Positions 44,305 through 51,877 of a DNA stretch of 64,000 nucleotides are shown one piece after another (the first letter of the stretch is position 1; each line of letters begins with the position of its first letter). A model generated the notes under the pieces. That model was given only the letters and a program-made list of their open reading frames with translations, was not told the DNA's origin and made no database searches. Source of the stretch: Billgrantia kenyensis (GTDB taxonomy: Bacteria; Pseudomonadota; Gammaproteobacteria; Pseudomonadales; Halomonadaceae); contig NZ_JACEFT010000022.1 in NCBI RefSeq assembly GCF_013697085.1, positions 1 to 64,000 of the forward strand, given 5' to 3'. Both the position numbers and the translations under genes were made by a program.

Positions 44305-45318
44305 ATGACAGCCGAACCTCCTCAGCAGACGCTGCAATCCTTCCACGATGCCCTGATGGGGCACTCGCTGATTCGCGAGCTGTGGAATCACTTCCCCGAG
44401 AACATGTTCCTGATACGGGTGGAGGAGGACGGCCACTTCACGCTCGAGGCAGCCAACCCGGCGCAGGTCGATACCATTGGCCGTGAGTGCCTGGGCCAGC
44501 CGCTGCCGGCATTCTTGCCCGCTGCTACGGCCGAGGCGATCTATGCGCGCTACCGTGAATGCGTGGCGCGGAACAAACCAATGCGCTATCAAGAGCATGC
44601 CGCCTTTTTCGATGAGCATGGCAACGAGCAGAACGGCTACTGGCTGACGCTGATCGTGCCGCTACACAATGCTGACGACGACCCGCAGCGCGTCACCCAT
44701 CTTTTCGGCATCTCTCAGGACGTGACCGAACTTCACCAGGCCCGGGACGAGCTGGAGCGTCACAACCAGGAGCTGGAAGCACGCGTGGAGCAGCGTACCG
44801 CTGAATTGCAGCACGCCAACCACGAGCTCAGGCTGCTCAACGGCCAGCTCGAGGAGATGGCCACCCGTGACTTCCTGACCGGCTGCTACAACCGCCGGCA
44901 TATCGAGACCCTTGGCCAGCGCGAAATCGAGCGGGCATGGCGCTATGGCACTCCGCTCAGCGTGTTGATGATCGACCTCGACGCCTTCAAGCAGGTCAAC
45001 GACACCCAAGGGCATGGCGCAGGGGATGCCGCGCTCAAACGCGTTGCCGCGAGCCTGCAGAGCGCCTTGCGTGCAAACGACCTGCTGGGCCGCTTCGGTG
45101 GCGATGAATTCTTGATCCTGCTACCCGAGAGCGGTAACGAAGACGCCTGTGCCACCGCCGAGCGCCTGGAGCGGCAGACGCATGAGCTGGCCGGCATCTC
45201 GATCAGCGTGGGGATTGCCACCCTGCGCCGTGATGACAGCCTGGAAAGCCTCGCCGCCCGCGCTGACCAGCAGCTACTCGCCGCCAAGCGAAAGTCCCAT
45301 CGAAACGTGTCCGGTTAA
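44305..45318 (+). CDS. PAS-GGDEF diguanylate cyclase
   Basis: A 337-residue soluble protein with a PAS-like sensor domain (residues 20-145), a coiled-coil linker (about 145-195: ELERHNQELEARVEQRTAEL) and a GGDEF domain. The GGDEF motif lies near residue 270, with an RxxD I-site (RAND) five residues before it. It makes cyclic di-GMP in response to an unknown PAS ligand. No EAL domain. ATG at 44305 has only a weak GGGTGA upstream. It lies next to the PAS/mini-MCP gene. Confidence 0.87.
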   Translation: MTAEPPQQTLQSFHDALMGHSLIRELWNHFPENMFLIRVEEDGHFTLEAANPAQVDTIGRECLGQPLPAFLPAATAEAIYARYRECVARNKPMRYQEHAAFFDEHGNEQNGYWLTLIVPLHNADDDPQRVTHLFGISQDVTELHQARDELERHNQELEARVEQRTAELQHANHELRLLNGQLEEMATRDFLTGCYNRRHIETLGQREIERAWRYGTPLSVLMIDLDAFKQVNDTQGHGAGDAALKRVAASLQSALRANDLLGRFGGDEFLILLPESGNEDACATAERLERQTHELAGISISVGIATLRRDDSLESLAARADQQLLAAKRKSHRNVSG

Positions 45319-45560
45319 ACGCATTCCACGAGAAGAGTCCTTCCTGAAGGTTGAGGCAGAAATGACAGAAGAGTGAAGGAGCAGGCGCCTGCAATGCCTG
45401 GCAAGCCCGCTGCCATTACCGTCGCCACAGCGCGAGGGTTGTCCAGATCGCCATGCTGATCCAGGCTGGGGAAGGGCCGACACGCCATGGTGCTACAGGG
45501 GCGTTGACCGGGCGCCGGTAACTATCCACCACTTCATGGCAGTCTGGCGGAGGACGCAGG

Positions 45561-46856
45561 ATGAGGCTTTCCAGCACGGGATTTGCGCTACTCGGGGCCG
45601 CACTGATCGCGATCAGCTTCGGTCTTGCCCGCTTCGCCTTCGGGCTCTTCGTGCCCCCCATTCGCGAGGAGCTGGGGCTCAGCTCCTATGTGATCGGCAT
45701 CATCGGCTCGCTGCCGCTGATCAGCTTTCTGCTGGCCACGGCGGTCGCGCCCCTCGTCACCGACCGCCTCGGTGCCCGCTACGCGGCGGTGCTCTCCGGG
45801 GCTTTCGGCGCCGGTGGGCTTTCGCTGATCAGCCAGGCTACCGGCCCGCTGATGCTGGGCGTCGGGGTCTTCGCCTGCGGGATCTGCACCGGCCTGATGA
45901 TGCCGGCGCTGACGGCGGCCATGCAGGCGATCGTGAAGCGCTCGCTGCACGGACGGGTCAGCTCGGTGATGAACGCCGGCACCAGCATCGGCGTGATCGT
46001 GGCGGTGCCCACGGTGCTCTTCATGGTCGGAGCATGGCGCCTCGCCTACGTCTCCTTTGCCGTACTGGCCGGCCTCGGCGTGATCGCCGCCTGGCTCATG
46101 CTGCCCTCGGTCTCGCGGATCGTGCCGTCGAATGCGGCGGAACCGCCGCCGCTCAGTGAGCTCCCCTGGTCGCGGCTGATTCGGCTTTCGCTGTTCGCCT
46201 TCCTGATGGGCTTCGTCTCCGCTGCCTACTGGATCTTCGCTCCCGACCTGGTGGTGACCCTGGGCGGCCTGCCCCCCAGCGCCACCGCCTGGCTGTGGCT
46301 CGCGGTGGGGGTGGCCGGGCTCGGCGGGGCCGTGGTGGCCGACCTGGCCGATCGCAACAACCCGCCCATCACCCAGGCACTGATGCTGATGATGCTCTCG
46401 GCGAGCCTCGCCCTGATCGCGGCCAGCCCCGACCAGCCGCTGCTGACGGCCTTCTCCGCGCTGGTCTTCGGCCTGGCCTATATGAGCCTGACGGGACTCT
46501 ATCTGATGACCGGCATTCGTCTCCTGCCCGGCCGCCTTTCCGTGGGGCCGGTGCTGCCCTTCATGGCGGTCTCCCTGGGGCAGGCCAGCGGTTCGCCGGT
46601 GGTCGGGAGTCTGGTGGATGGCTTCGGCTATGCCGACGCCTTCGCCATGTTCGCCGCGCTGGGCATCCTGGTGGCCATCCTCTCGCCCTTCTACCCGGGC
46701 ACCATCGCCCAGGCGGAGGAGGAAGAGGTCACCGAGGAGGAGAGCGGCCTCCAGGCGGCCTACGACAGCCAGCTACTGGACGAGGAGGGCGAGCCGCTGG
46801 AAGACCCTCTCGAGGGGGAGGAGCAAGAGCAAGAGCAGCCCGCCGCCAATCCGTAA
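45561..46856 (+). CDS. MFS transporter with acidic C-terminal tail
   Basis: A 431-residue protein with about twelve helices of the YbfB/YjiJ-like small MFS type (ISFGLARFAFGLFVPPIREELGLS at the start). After the last helix (about residue 375) comes a 50-residue tail of which nearly half are Glu/Asp (AEEEEVTEEE, LEGEEQEQEQP). The tail is probably cytoplasmic; its role is unknown. Substrate not assignable. Monocistronic. Confidence 0.85.
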   Translation: MRLSSTGFALLGAALIAISFGLARFAFGLFVPPIREELGLSSYVIGIIGSLPLISFLLATAVAPLVTDRLGARYAAVLSGAFGAGGLSLISQATGPLMLGVGVFACGICTGLMMPALTAAMQAIVKRSLHGRVSSVMNAGTSIGVIVAVPTVLFMVGAWRLAYVSFAVLAGLGVIAAWLMLPSVSRIVPSNAAEPPPLSELPWSRLIRLSLFAFLMGFVSAAYWIFAPDLVVTLGGLPPSATAWLWLAVGVAGLGGAVVADLADRNNPPITQALMLMMLSASLALIAASPDQPLLTAFSALVFGLAYMSLTGLYLMTGIRLLPGRLSVGPVLPFMAVSLGQASGSPVVGSLVDGFGYADAFAMFAALGILVAILSPFYPGTIAQAEEEEVTEEESGLQAAYDSQLLDEEGEPLEDPLEGEEQEQEQPAANP

Positions 46857-46989
46857 GAAGAATCCGAGCCGGGCACCTGGCCACCAAGGGCGAAGGGAAA
46901 TGGGTGTCCCCGGCAGCACCTTCAAGCCTCACCACCATACTATGCTGGGGTAGGCCAACAACGGCCGTAAACGCTATCTGGAGGAGTCG

Positions 46990-47529
46990 ATGAAAAAAGG
47001 ACATTCGATACTGGTCGGCCTGACACTTGCTGCCTTTTCCCTAACGGGCATGGCCGACGAGGGCAACGGCCCGACGGCCAGCGTCGAATTTATCGATAAC
47101 GACGGTGAGGTGGTCGGGCAGGGCACGATCAAGCAGGGGCCGGTCGGGGTGCTGATCAATTTCAGCATCGATGGCCTGGACGAGGGCTGGAAGGCCATTC
47201 ACATCCACAGCGTCGGTACCTGCGAGGATCATGATGAAGGCTTTCACGCTTCTGGCGGCCACCTGAATCCCGATGACTCAGCGCACGGCTTCCTCAATCC
47301 AGATGGCCCGGATGCCGGAGACCTGCCCAACTTCTATGTTCAAAGCGACGGTAGTGCGAAGGTTGAGATGTTCAATGAACGAGCAAGCCTCGATGGGAGC
47401 ATCGGTGGCAACATGCTCGGTGAAGAGGGCACCGCATTGGTCATCCATGAAAACCCCGATGACCACATGAGTCAGCCCATCGGCGGCGCCGGCGACCGAG
47501 TCGCCTGCGGGGTCGTGCAGAGCGACTGA
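46990..47529 (+). CDS. sodC: Exported Cu/Zn superoxide dismutase family protein with altered zinc site
   Basis: A 179-residue protein with a signal peptide (cleaved near GMADE). Copper ligands are HIH (71, 73), the bridging His91 (GGHLNP) and His153 (VIHENPDD). Zinc ligands His99 and Asp111 are present, but the third (His in HxGDL) is Asp108 (DAGDLPN). Cys78 and Cys173 can form the conserved disulfide. SodC converts superoxide to peroxide and oxygen in the periplasm. The start follows GGAGTCG. Monocistronic, followed by a perfect 10-bp hairpin. Confidence 0.85.
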   Translation: MKKGHSILVGLTLAAFSLTGMADEGNGPTASVEFIDNDGEVVGQGTIKQGPVGVLINFSIDGLDEGWKAIHIHSVGTCEDHDEGFHASGGHLNPDDSAHGFLNPDGPDAGDLPNFYVQSDGSAKVEMFNERASLDGSIGGNMLGEEGTALVIHENPDDHMSQPIGGAGDRVACGVVQSD

Positions 47530-47587
47530 CGGCCACGACCCAGGTGCCCTGGTAGCTACTCAGCGTGCTTTCCACTGCTTGACCCTT

Positions 47588-47614
47588 GAGCCGAATAGTT
47601 CAGTTATTCGGCTC
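47588..47614. terminator. Perfect hairpin between convergent sodC and hydrolase genes
   Basis: A perfect 10-bp stem GAGCCGAATA / TATTCGGCTC (47588-47597 and 47605-47614) with a 7-base loop lies between the sodC stop and the hydrolase stop on the other strand. No T-run follows on either strand. It may act as a bidirectional mRNA end or barrier. Confidence 0.45.
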
Positions 47615-47615
47615 A

Positions 47616-48500
47616 TCAGCCATCCAGGGTACCGCCATGAGAGCTCTCCTCAAGCAGCTCCGGCAGAAGGTAGCGCTTCCAAAGAGGCTCTTCGCTGCTT
47701 GGCCGGAAGAAGCCGAAATGCCCGATACGGCACATGCCTGCGTCGTCTGGCGTGATCCGCATCATGGTACGGGGTGCATTGCGGTAAAAACCATGGAGTG
47801 ATTCGGTGTTACGCGCAGACATGAATTCGTCGTCCGTGAATGAAAGCGACACAATCGGGGTATTCACGGCTGCAAATTTCTCCCGGGCTCCCGGCTCCGA
47901 ACCGACCGCATACTCGGGGTGTAAGCACCAACGACGCCACTGAGCCATCATTGGTGCGGGCAGGTCGCCTACCATTTTCAAGCGCTGCCCTGGGAAGTAA
48001 CCGCACAGGGGCAAGGCAACGGGGGCCACAACATACCAGAGCAACCAGACGCGCCGTCTGAGTTGGGGTGAATTCTCGCGCCAGTAGCCACTACCACAGG
48101 CGACGGTGACCACCTTATCGATCTTTTCCCGACGCATGACGAAGGGCAGGATTTGACCGCCGACACTGTGGCCGACCCATGTTAACGCCCTTTCCGGTGC
48201 ACGTTCGGCCAACGCATCGACCATAGCTTGGGCGTCAAGCTGGCCCCAGTCGACAATGTTGGCGTTGAAGCCGCGCAGGGTGGCAGGCGCTGAGCGCCCA
48301 GTTCCCCGGTAATCGAAGGTGCCTACGAGGAAGCCCTGCTCTGCGAGCCAGAGAGCAAAGGGTTCGTAGTGCGTTTGGGGTACGCCCATGGCGGGCGCTA
48401 CCAGCACGCTACCAAGGGGTGCTTGACGTGTCTGGAAAAATCGCCCAGCGATTTCGTAACCATCCGCCGTGACGACTCTCGATTCTACCAGTGTCCCCAT
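47616..48500 (-). CDS. Alpha/beta hydrolase (YheT-like), divergent from a MerR regulator
   Basis: A 294-residue cytoplasmic protein with FDYRGTGRSAP near residue 70, the nucleophile motif WVGHSVGGQ near 115 and a C-terminal His in RIGHFGFF. The ATG at 48500 has AAGGAG six bases upstream, so the longer frame to 48575 is not used. Substrate unknown. The facing MerR gene, 102 bp away, probably controls it. Confidence 0.82.
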   Translation of the reverse strand: MGTLVESRVVTADGYEIAGRFFQTRQAPLGSVLVAPAMGVPQTHYEPFALWLAEQGFLVGTFDYRGTGRSAPATLRGFNANIVDWGQLDAQAMVDALAERAPERALTWVGHSVGGQILPFVMRREKIDKVVTVACGSGYWRENSPQLRRRVWLLWYVVAPVALPLCGYFPGQRLKMVGDLPAPMMAQWRRWCLHPEYAVGSEPGAREKFAAVNTPIVSLSFTDDEFMSARNTESLHGFYRNAPRTMMRITPDDAGMCRIGHFGFFRPSSEEPLWKRYLLPELLEESSHGGTLDG

Positions 48501-48543
48501 CAGTGTCTCCTTGTGTTTGGGAGCAATAAGCTGATGGGAAACC

Positions 48544-48575
48544 ATGGTAAAGTGTAGACCCAACTCCATAGTCAA
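48544..48575 (-). promoter_or_regulatory. Candidate MerR-controlled promoter of the hydrolase gene
   Basis: On the minus strand TTGACT (48575-48570) is followed after 20 bp by TACCAT (48549-48544, 4/6). A spacer of 19-20 bp is typical of promoters that MerR-family proteins twist into activity. Found by eye; the dyad between the boxes is weak. Confidence 0.35.
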
Positions 48576-48602
48576 GACGTTTCTTTACGCTCAGGAGGGG
48601 CC

Positions 48603-48968
48603 ATGCGGGTCGGCGAACTAGAGCAGCTGACACGGCTGAGCCGTGACACCATTCGTTACTATGAGCGTATCCGCCTTATCACGCCTCCCGCACGGCTGGC
48701 CAATGGCTACCGGGATTACAGCGAGCATACAGTGACCGAGCTGCGCTTCATTCGTAGAGCGAAGGAACTCGGCTTTTCGCTTGAGGAGATCCGGATCGCT
48801 ATTCCTATGCTGAAGGGGCCGCCTCCCCAGCGCTGCGAGGTGCTGGCAAGTCGTATTGCTCGCAAGCGCAGCGCCTTACTCGCGCAGATTGAGGAGGCCC
48901 AGCTCAAGGTCCAGCGGCTTGATGAGCTGCTGTTACGTTTTGGCGGTCCTGAGTCGCTCAGCCGTTAG
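48603..48968 (+). CDS. MerR family transcriptional regulator
   Basis: A 121-residue protein starting with the MerR winged helix (MRVGELEQLTRLSRDTIRYYE...) and a dimerisation coiled coil (about residues 80-110). Only one Cys is present, at about residue 78 (QRCEVL), so the metal-binding Cys pair of the copper, mercury or zinc sensors is missing; it may sense an organic or oxidative signal. The ATG follows AGGAGGGG. It faces the hydrolase gene, the probable target. Confidence 0.85.
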   Translation: MRVGELEQLTRLSRDTIRYYERIRLITPPARLANGYRDYSEHTVTELRFIRRAKELGFSLEEIRIAIPMLKGPPPQRCEVLASRIARKRSALLAQIEEAQLKVQRLDELLLRFGGPESLSR

Positions 48969-48979
48969 TCGGGCTACGT

Positions 48980-49175
48980 ATTTCAGCGAACGTGACCGGT
49001 CATTCCGGCTATCGTGACAGATCTGCTCACCTCTCTCGCTGACTCTGGTTCTTGAAAGCTTGCCGGTCACGATGGGTCAACCTCTGCCGCTTGCGGGTCG
49101 GCGTTCTTGCGCATCGCCCTTCCTTTGAGCGACAGGCGGTGGGTGCTTTGCAGTAGCCGGTCAAGTTGGCTCCAA
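48980..49175 (-). mobile_element. IS21-family remnant: IstB C-terminus and right end
   Basis: On the minus strand the frame ending with TGA at 49067-49069 reads LDRLLQSTHRLSLKGRAMRK, which matches the typical C-terminus of IstB, the ATPase helper of IS21 transposases. Downstream on that strand (48980-49066) are repeated GTGACCGG/CCGGAAT-like blocks like those in IS21-family right ends. Upstream the homology stops abruptly where a DUF6544 fragment begins. Only this terminal piece remains. Confidence 0.6.
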
Positions 49176-49182
49176 AGCTCCA

Positions 49183-49283
49183 CTCTGCCTACCCAGGTCG
49201 AGGCGGGCAATCCCTTCGGCACCGAGGCGTACTTTCCGTTCTTTCGGGTGAGTGTGGGGGAAGTGCGGTTTCCGGGGGCGTAG
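49183..49283 (+). pseudogene. DUF6544 gene fragment A (last ~100 bp)
   Basis: These bases closely match the last part of the intact DUF6544 gene (61952-62052) and of fragment B (50631-50731), including the segment FGTEAYFPFFRV and the terminal TAG. It has no start of its own. It lies between the IS21 remnant and the RES toxin gene, in the same orientation as fragment B, so the toxin-antitoxin module is flanked by direct repeats. Confidence 0.8.
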
Positions 49284-49308
49284 CGAGTCCCTGTAATGAC
49301 CCCCAGCC

Positions 49309-49989
49309 TTACTCCACCAGTCGCAGCTCGAGGACATGGCGAATCCGCTCGCCGTCCCACTCGTAGCCGAGGTGCCGGCCCTGCCATGTGGCCGACAATA
49401 CCGGCGGGCGTAACACCGCGGCACACTCACCGCTCGGATCACGCACGCTTGGGTAGACAATCCCATCGGCATGGGACTCCCAGGCCTTGCGGCCAAACGC
49501 CTGGCCCGCGCTCCAGTCATCCGGGGCCAACAGTGGGGCGGCCCCGGGTGGATTGCCGCGCAAGTCGAAGAGTTCGCCCTGTAGGTCTGCCAGGTAGACT
49601 CGCTGCTGGAGCTGAATGGGCGGCTCATTGGACTCCTGCATGAAGCTTTCGGCGCGATAGCGGGTTTCCGCGATGGCCGTGGCCTCGGTCAAGGCACAGT
49701 AATAGGCGCCAAAGGTGCCATCGGTGAAGCGGGAACCGCGCTCGCTGAAATGACAGAACGCCGCCATCACCGGCGTCCAGCCGGGGCCGTATCGGCGGTC
49801 TTCATCGCGTACCAGGTGAATCGCCCCGGCCTGTTCTCGCAGGCGTGCCGAGGTCTCCCCCTCGAGTTCCTGGAGCAGTTCCCAGTCGTCAGGTGCCGCA
49901 ACGCGCTCGAACAAGTCGATAGGCGGGAAACGCGAAGGAATGATTCGGTAGCAGGGGCGCCAGCACACAGGGGAGAGCGGAAACGTCAC
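49309..49989 (-). CDS. RES-domain toxin (NAD+-degrading type)
   Basis: A 226-residue protein with the RES fold. An Arg lies in CYRIIPSRF at the N-terminus, the central conserved Glu in AIAETRYR near residue 105, and the Ser in VYPSVRDPSG near residue 178. RES toxins of Xre/MbcA-type modules destroy or phosphorolyse NAD+. The start codon overlaps the antitoxin stop by 4 bp (ATGA). A short remnant of a second copy is at 60390-60490. Confidence 0.88.
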   Translation of the reverse strand: MTFPLSPVCWRPCYRIIPSRFPPIDLFERVAAPDDWELLQELEGETSARLREQAGAIHLVRDEDRRYGPGWTPVMAAFCHFSERGSRFTDGTFGAYYCALTEATAIAETRYRAESFMQESNEPPIQLQQRVYLADLQGELFDLRGNPPGAAPLLAPDDWSAGQAFGRKAWESHADGIVYPSVRDPSGECAAVLRPPVLSATWQGRHLGYEWDGERIRHVLELRLVE

Positions 49990-50387
49990 GCATGCCCCCC
50001 GCCTCGGGCGGTATCGAGGTGCTGGCGGACCACATAGAGATCCTGCACCAGGCCGCTGCGTAGCCGATCAAGGGGTGACTGGCCCGCAAACAGAGGATTG
50101 TGATTGGGCCGGCGCAACCAAGAGTCCGCAGCGTCTGCCCGCGGCAACAGGATCTGCAGAGCCTTGTAGATCCCAAGGATCAGCGACATGCGCTCGAGCT
50201 GATTGACGTCAAGACGCGCCGCCGTGGGCTGCTTGCGCCAGCGCCGATAGGTCGACTCCGGCACGCCAAGCAGCAAGGCGGCTTCCTGCTCCTTCAGCCC
50301 CCAGTCGTTGACGATGTTGGGGTAGGTACGCATCGCCGCTGCGCTCATATGCTGGCGCTTTTCGGTGGGTAGCTGGGGCAGGGCCAT
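49986..50387 (-). CDS. Xre/MbcA/ParS-type antitoxin (DUF2384)
   Basis: A 133-residue antitoxin. A Xre-like helix-turn-helix in residues 25-60 (EQEAALLLGVPESTYRRWRKQ) is followed by the toxin-binding domain (residues 70-130, with NHNPLFAGQSPLDRLRSG). It neutralises the RES toxin downstream and should repress the module. Two CCAAATGG boxes 28 bp apart lie just upstream of its start and recur at the second copy. Overlaps the toxin gene by 4 bp. Confidence 0.88.
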   Translation of the reverse strand: MALPQLPTEKRQHMSAAAMRTYPNIVNDWGLKEQEAALLLGVPESTYRRWRKQPTAARLDVNQLERMSLILGIYKALQILLPRADAADSWLRRPNHNPLFAGQSPLDRLRSGLVQDLYVVRQHLDTARGGGHA

Positions 50388-50402
50388 GACGACCTCCAGG
50401 CG

Positions 50403-50438
50403 CCAAATGGTGGATATGTGTAATTATCGACCAAATGG
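50403..50438 (-). promoter_or_regulatory. Double operator of the RES/Xre module
   Basis: Two copies of CCAAATGG at 50403-50410 and 50431-50438 (28 bp start to start) frame an AT-rich promoter-like stretch upstream of the antitoxin gene. The same pair with the same 28-bp spacing precedes the broken antitoxin at 62466-62501. Conservation between copies supports a binding-site role. Confidence 0.6.
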
Positions 50439-50452
50439 CGAAATCCGACAAG

Positions 50453-50731
50453 GTACGAGCGATCATCACCCACTCTACCCTGGAGCAAGCCATCGAGATC
50501 GCCGTGGCCGAGAACGGCCAACCGCGCTGGGTGCAGTTCCAGCGCTGGAGCAATGCCAATCCCGAGAAGGAGTGGCGGTTTCAGCCCTTCGGCGGCTACC
50601 TCGACCACTTCCAAAACTTCGAAGGCTTCACCCTGCCCACCCAGGTCGAGGCGGGCAACCACTTCGGCACCGAGGCGTACTTTCCGTTCTTTCGGGTGAG
50701 GGTGGAGGAGGTGAGGTTTCCGGTGCCGTAG
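50453..50731 (+). pseudogene. DUF6544 gene fragment B (last ~275 bp)
   Basis: From 50459 to 50731 the sequence matches 61780-62052, the 3' end of the intact DUF6544 gene, with no length difference over 273 bp and mostly scattered substitutions. It codes for about 90 residues (AIEIAVAENGQPRWVQF, FGTEAYFPFFRV). A frame from ATG 50435 could express a 98-residue product, but the N-terminal two thirds, including the membrane anchor, are missing. The match continues for about 20 bp past the stop. Confidence 0.85.
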
Positions 50732-50849
50732 CGCTTAATGGCACTAGGCAAGATCGATTCCCCCACAGTGCGAGTAACTTGGGATAGGGTAAGCGGCAGT
50801 CGAGCGCAACGGTGCGCTCAGCCCATACTGTACTCAGGAAGCTCCTTGA

Positions 50850-51785
50850 ATGCTGAATCCCCGTGCGCTTGCCTACCTGAACGAAGTGATTCGTCGCGGT
50901 TCGCTGCGACGTGCCGCCGCTTACCTGCATGTCGATCCCTCGGCCATCAGCCGCCAGCTCAAGCAACTCGAGGAAGACCTCGGCGTGCAAGTATGCGAGC
51001 GCTATGGCGGCGGCATGCGCACCACGGAAGCTGGCAAGCTGCTGGTGCAGCATTACCATGCGCAGCGCTCTGCGGAGGAGGCGGTGCTGTCGCAGTTGGT
51101 TGCCTTGCAGGGCGTGGCGCGTGGTGAGGTGCGTATTGCCGTTGGTGAAGGCTTTATTGCCGACCTCATCGACGCCCCGATGAATGCCTTTATGAACGCC
51201 TTTCCCGGCATTGAGGTGGAAATCCGCATGGCCGGGGTCAATGAGGCCATGTCGCTGCTGAAGGACAGCGAGGTAGACCTTGCCCTGCTGTATGCCCCGC
51301 CCGTCGATCCGGCGCTTCACTGCCACGTCGAGACGCGCCAGCCCCTGGACCTCATCGTGCCTCCCGACCACCCCCTCCTGGAACTGAGGCGCCCGCTAAC
51401 GCTGCGGGATCTGGCGAATTGGCCACTGGCGCTCATGGACAATCCCTTTGGCATGCGCCAGATGGTCAACATGGTGGCCCACCAGGAGCGTGTGCATCTC
51501 AAGGCCAGGCTGCATACCAATTCGGTGGCGGTGCTGAAGAACTTCGTGCGCTCCGGCATCGGCGTGACCTTCATGCCGGAACTGACGGTGCTGGATGAAA
51601 TTCAGCGCGATGAGATCCGGCACCTGCCGTTGTCGTACCCGATCATGAGCGAGGCGCGCGCCCAGATCGTGAGCCTGGACGGACGCAAACTGAGCGTGGC
51701 CGCCCAGACCTGCTTGACCCACCTTAGCCAGGGCATGCGGTTCTTCCGCGAGGATGCCCCCAGGCTGTTGGCCGAGCAGGACTGA
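50850..51785 (+). CDS. LysR family regulator of the TRAP/dipeptidase cluster
   Basis: A 311-residue LysR protein: a winged helix in residues 1-60 (GSLRRAAAYLHVDPSAISRQLKQLEE) and a periplasmic-binding-like effector domain from about 90. It lies directly upstream of dctP on the same strand (92-bp gap) and is the natural candidate to control the transporter genes. The effector is unknown, possibly the transported substrate. Confidence 0.87.
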   Translation: MLNPRALAYLNEVIRRGSLRRAAAYLHVDPSAISRQLKQLEEDLGVQVCERYGGGMRTTEAGKLLVQHYHAQRSAEEAVLSQLVALQGVARGEVRIAVGEGFIADLIDAPMNAFMNAFPGIEVEIRMAGVNEAMSLLKDSEVDLALLYAPPVDPALHCHVETRQPLDLIVPPDHPLLELRRPLTLRDLANWPLALMDNPFGMRQMVNMVAHQERVHLKARLHTNSVAVLKNFVRSGIGVTFMPELTVLDEIQRDEIRHLPLSYPIMSEARAQIVSLDGRKLSVAAQTCLTHLSQGMRFFREDAPRLLAEQD

Positions 51786-51796
51786 CTGTTGCTTTT

Positions 51797-51824
51797 TTGA
51801 CAACGCTTTGGGTATTGCATAGTC
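51797..51824 (+). promoter_or_regulatory. Candidate promoter of the TRAP operon
   Basis: A perfect TTGACA (51797-51802), a 16-bp spacer and CATAGT (51819-51824, 4/6) lie 54 bp before the dctP start. The surrounding bases include partly inverted TTGAC/GTCAA repeats that could bind the LysR regulator. Confidence 0.45.
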
Positions 51825-51877
51825 AACAGGTCAATCAATACCCTGCTAATGTCTTACCAATAACAAGGAGCTTGTCG

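Noticed and set aside
50435-50731. Independent small gene starting at ATG 50435
   Set aside because: The sequence is the truncated 3' end of the DUF6544 gene; the apparent start lies inside the antitoxin operator box, so it is treated as a gene fragment.
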